Shown here in pieces: positions 62,758 through 64,000 of a stretch of DNA of 64,000 nt. Made by a program: the position numbers and the translations under genes. Each line of letters starts with the position of its first letter. Position 1 is the first letter of the stretch. The stretch is from Clostridioides difficile_A (GTDB lineage Bacteria > Bacillota > Clostridia > Peptostreptococcales > Peptostreptococcaceae), in assembly GCA_945909635.1 (NCBI GenBank), contig OX246690.1:1736001-1800000 (forward strand). Reading direction: 5' to 3'. The notes under the pieces are model-generated. The model did no database searches, was not told where the DNA came from, and worked only from the letters and a program-made list of their open reading frames with translations.

Positions 62758-63690
62758 TTAAAATCCTAAAAAATACATTACTAATATGTGAGCTATAATT
62801 AATACTAAAGCAACTGGTGCTTGGTATTTTATGACAATGTAGTCGTTTTTGCATTCAAGTAAAGCTGCTGGAACTATATTAAAATTAGCAGCCATTGGAG
62901 TAAGTAAAGTTCCACAATATCCTGCTGTTAATGCCAGTGCTCCAATTATAGCAGGATTTCCACCTTGAGACAATACAAAAGGAATTCCAATTCCTGCTGT
63001 TATGACTGAAAACGCAGCAAATGCATTTCCCATTATCATAGTAAATATAACCATACCTAATACATATGCTATAACACCAAATAATCTGTTATCAGCAGGG
63101 ACTACACCAGATATCATATTTGAAATGACTTCACCAACTCCAGCTTGAGTAAATAGAGCGCCTAATGCAACCAAAAGTTGTGGTAACATACTAGCAGGTC
63201 CCATTTGCTGAAGTAATCTTGAGCCATCTTGAACTGATGTAGTAGGCTTTGCTTTAGTTATTATAAGAGCTGATATTAATGCAATTATTGAACCCACACC
63301 TATTGCGAACTGTGAAGAATTGTCAAAATTAGTAAGGCTCATAGCCACAACTACTGCAGCAAATGCTAATATTAATGAGGGTATAAATATTTTATTTTTA
63401 AGTTTATCTGCTTGTTCTTTCCCAAAACTCTCATTTGGTTCTTCATATTTTGCAAATACAACTTGTTTGGAAAGTGTCAAAAAACTAGATAATATTAGAA
63501 TTATTCCGATTATATTAGCTGGAATCAGTCTACCAAATATGAAGGGTAATGATATCAGTATCCAAAATAATGATGTACCATATTTCTTATTGTTATCTAT
63601 TGTAGTAAAAGACCTATATGCTATTACAACCATCAGAAAACCCATCAGTGCATAAAAAACTTCTAATGATATATTTATAAAATTTTGCAT
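62758..63690 (-). CDS. DUF979 family membrane protein
   Basis: 310 residues, about ten helices, with a conserved end GALALTAGYCGTLLTPMAANFNIVPAALLECK typical of DUF979. DUF969 and DUF979 genes travel with pcp and are thought to be the two halves of a permease for pyroglutamyl peptides or 5-oxoproline. GGAGG precedes the ATG; 21 bases separate it from pcp. Confidence 0.9.
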   Translation of the reverse strand: MQNFINISLEVFYALMGFLMVVIAYRSFTTIDNNKKYGTSLFWILISLPFIFGRLIPANIIGIILILSSFLTLSKQVVFAKYEEPNESFGKEQADKLKNKIFIPSLILAFAAVVVAMSLTNFDNSSQFAIGVGSIIALISALIITKAKPTTSVQDGSRLLQQMGPASMLPQLLVALGALFTQAGVGEVISNMISGVVPADNRLFGVIAYVLGMVIFTMIMGNAFAAFSVITAGIGIPFVLSQGGNPAIIGALALTAGYCGTLLTPMAANFNIVPAALLECKNDYIVIKYQAPVALVLIIAHILVMYFLGF

Positions 63691-63711
63691 TTTTATTCCT
63701 CCTAAATAAAT

Positions 63712-64000
63712 CTATCTCTTGTGACTCTTATTTAATTTCTTATCATATAAAGTAAATTGAATTGTAGCAACTACAAGTGCTATTACTGCCATGATAATAT
63801 TGGCCTTTACAATGTTAAGTCCAGTTACATTGTATCCGAACTGAGTCAGTGTAGAAGCTATAAGCAATACTCCACTACTACCTGCAAATAGATTTTGACC
63901 ATAAAAGTTTCCATAGTTTTCTGATGCAGCAGACAATGCTTTTATAGCTTCTTCATCAGATTCTTTTAGTTCATCACTATTACTTAAACCAGCAGCTTGT
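63712..64000 (-). CDS. DUF969 family membrane protein, N-terminus outside window
   Basis: The frame is open to the right edge, so only the C-terminal ~96 residues are visible; the TTG at 63936 is internal. NYGNFYGQNLFAGSSGVLLI followed by two hydrophobic helices and a short basic tail matches DUF969. First visible member of the DUF969-DUF979-pcp operon, 21 bases before DUF979. Confidence 0.88.
   Translation of the reverse strand, partial: QAAGLSNSDELKESDEEAIKALSAASENYGNFYGQNLFAGSSGVLLIASTLTQFGYNVTGLNIVKANIIMAVIALVVATIQFTLYDKKLNKSHKR

Overview
The window is AT-rich, low-GC Firmicute DNA. Its gene content matches Clostridioides difficile: a flavodiiron protein fused to rubredoxin and reductase domains, a fused gcvT-gcvPA gene, a type I-B style CRISPR repeat of the C. 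difficile kind, and a YclNOPQ-type iron transporter. The species call rests on recognising proteins and gene order by eye; no search was run.

Bases 1-6,900 hold oxidative-stress and housekeeping genes: the 3' part of the multidomain flavodiiron oxidoreductase, a TVP38/DedA-like membrane protein, a YdjM-like membrane protein, an exported Mn/Fe superoxide dismutase, and an asparagine-synthetase-like protein that lacks the N-terminal catalytic cysteine.

Bases 6,930-20,460 are the most distinctive part, a Ter-type stress-response locus. The plus-strand operon encodes three TerD-family Ca2+-binding proteins, a Ca2+-type P-ATPase, a YceG-like protein with an internal duplication, TelA, and a presumed biosynthetic module (CitE-like lyase, two phosphoribosyltransferase-related proteins, HAD phosphatase). 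A divergent gene fuses a YceG-like domain to a trypsin/HtrA-like serine protease. The divergent promoter region carries a perfect 15-bp inverted repeat. A fourth, TerA-like member lies alone at 29.9 kb.

Bases 20,570-43,150 are metabolic and transport genes with strong cis-regulation. They include an XRE-cupin regulator divergent from a DUF819 transporter and an M19 dipeptidase, a Fur-type iron uptake operon, an EAL protein with a degenerate GGDEF site, and metQ under a SAM-I riboswitch. They also include lplA, an NhaC-family carrier under a lysine riboswitch, tRNA-Leu(UAG), a tandem glycine riboswitch ahead of gcvTPA-gcvPB, a CtpE-like P-type ATPase and ppnP.

Bases 43,200-54,900 look accessory or degraded. 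After guanine deaminase come a ruined tyrosine recombinase, a four-repeat CRISPR array with leader and terminator, and an ORF-less promoter/RBS/terminator unit. Then come a secreted protein among small membrane proteins (one frameshifted), and two related small-gene loci, one decayed. An XRE-cupin/PLP-enzyme pair with tandem operator-like repeats follows.

Bases 54,860-64,000 carry an ABC transporter, two-component system and TraX-like operon, an iron-sulfur flavoprotein divergent from an HxlR regulator, and the pcp-DUF979-DUF969 operon, which runs off the right edge.
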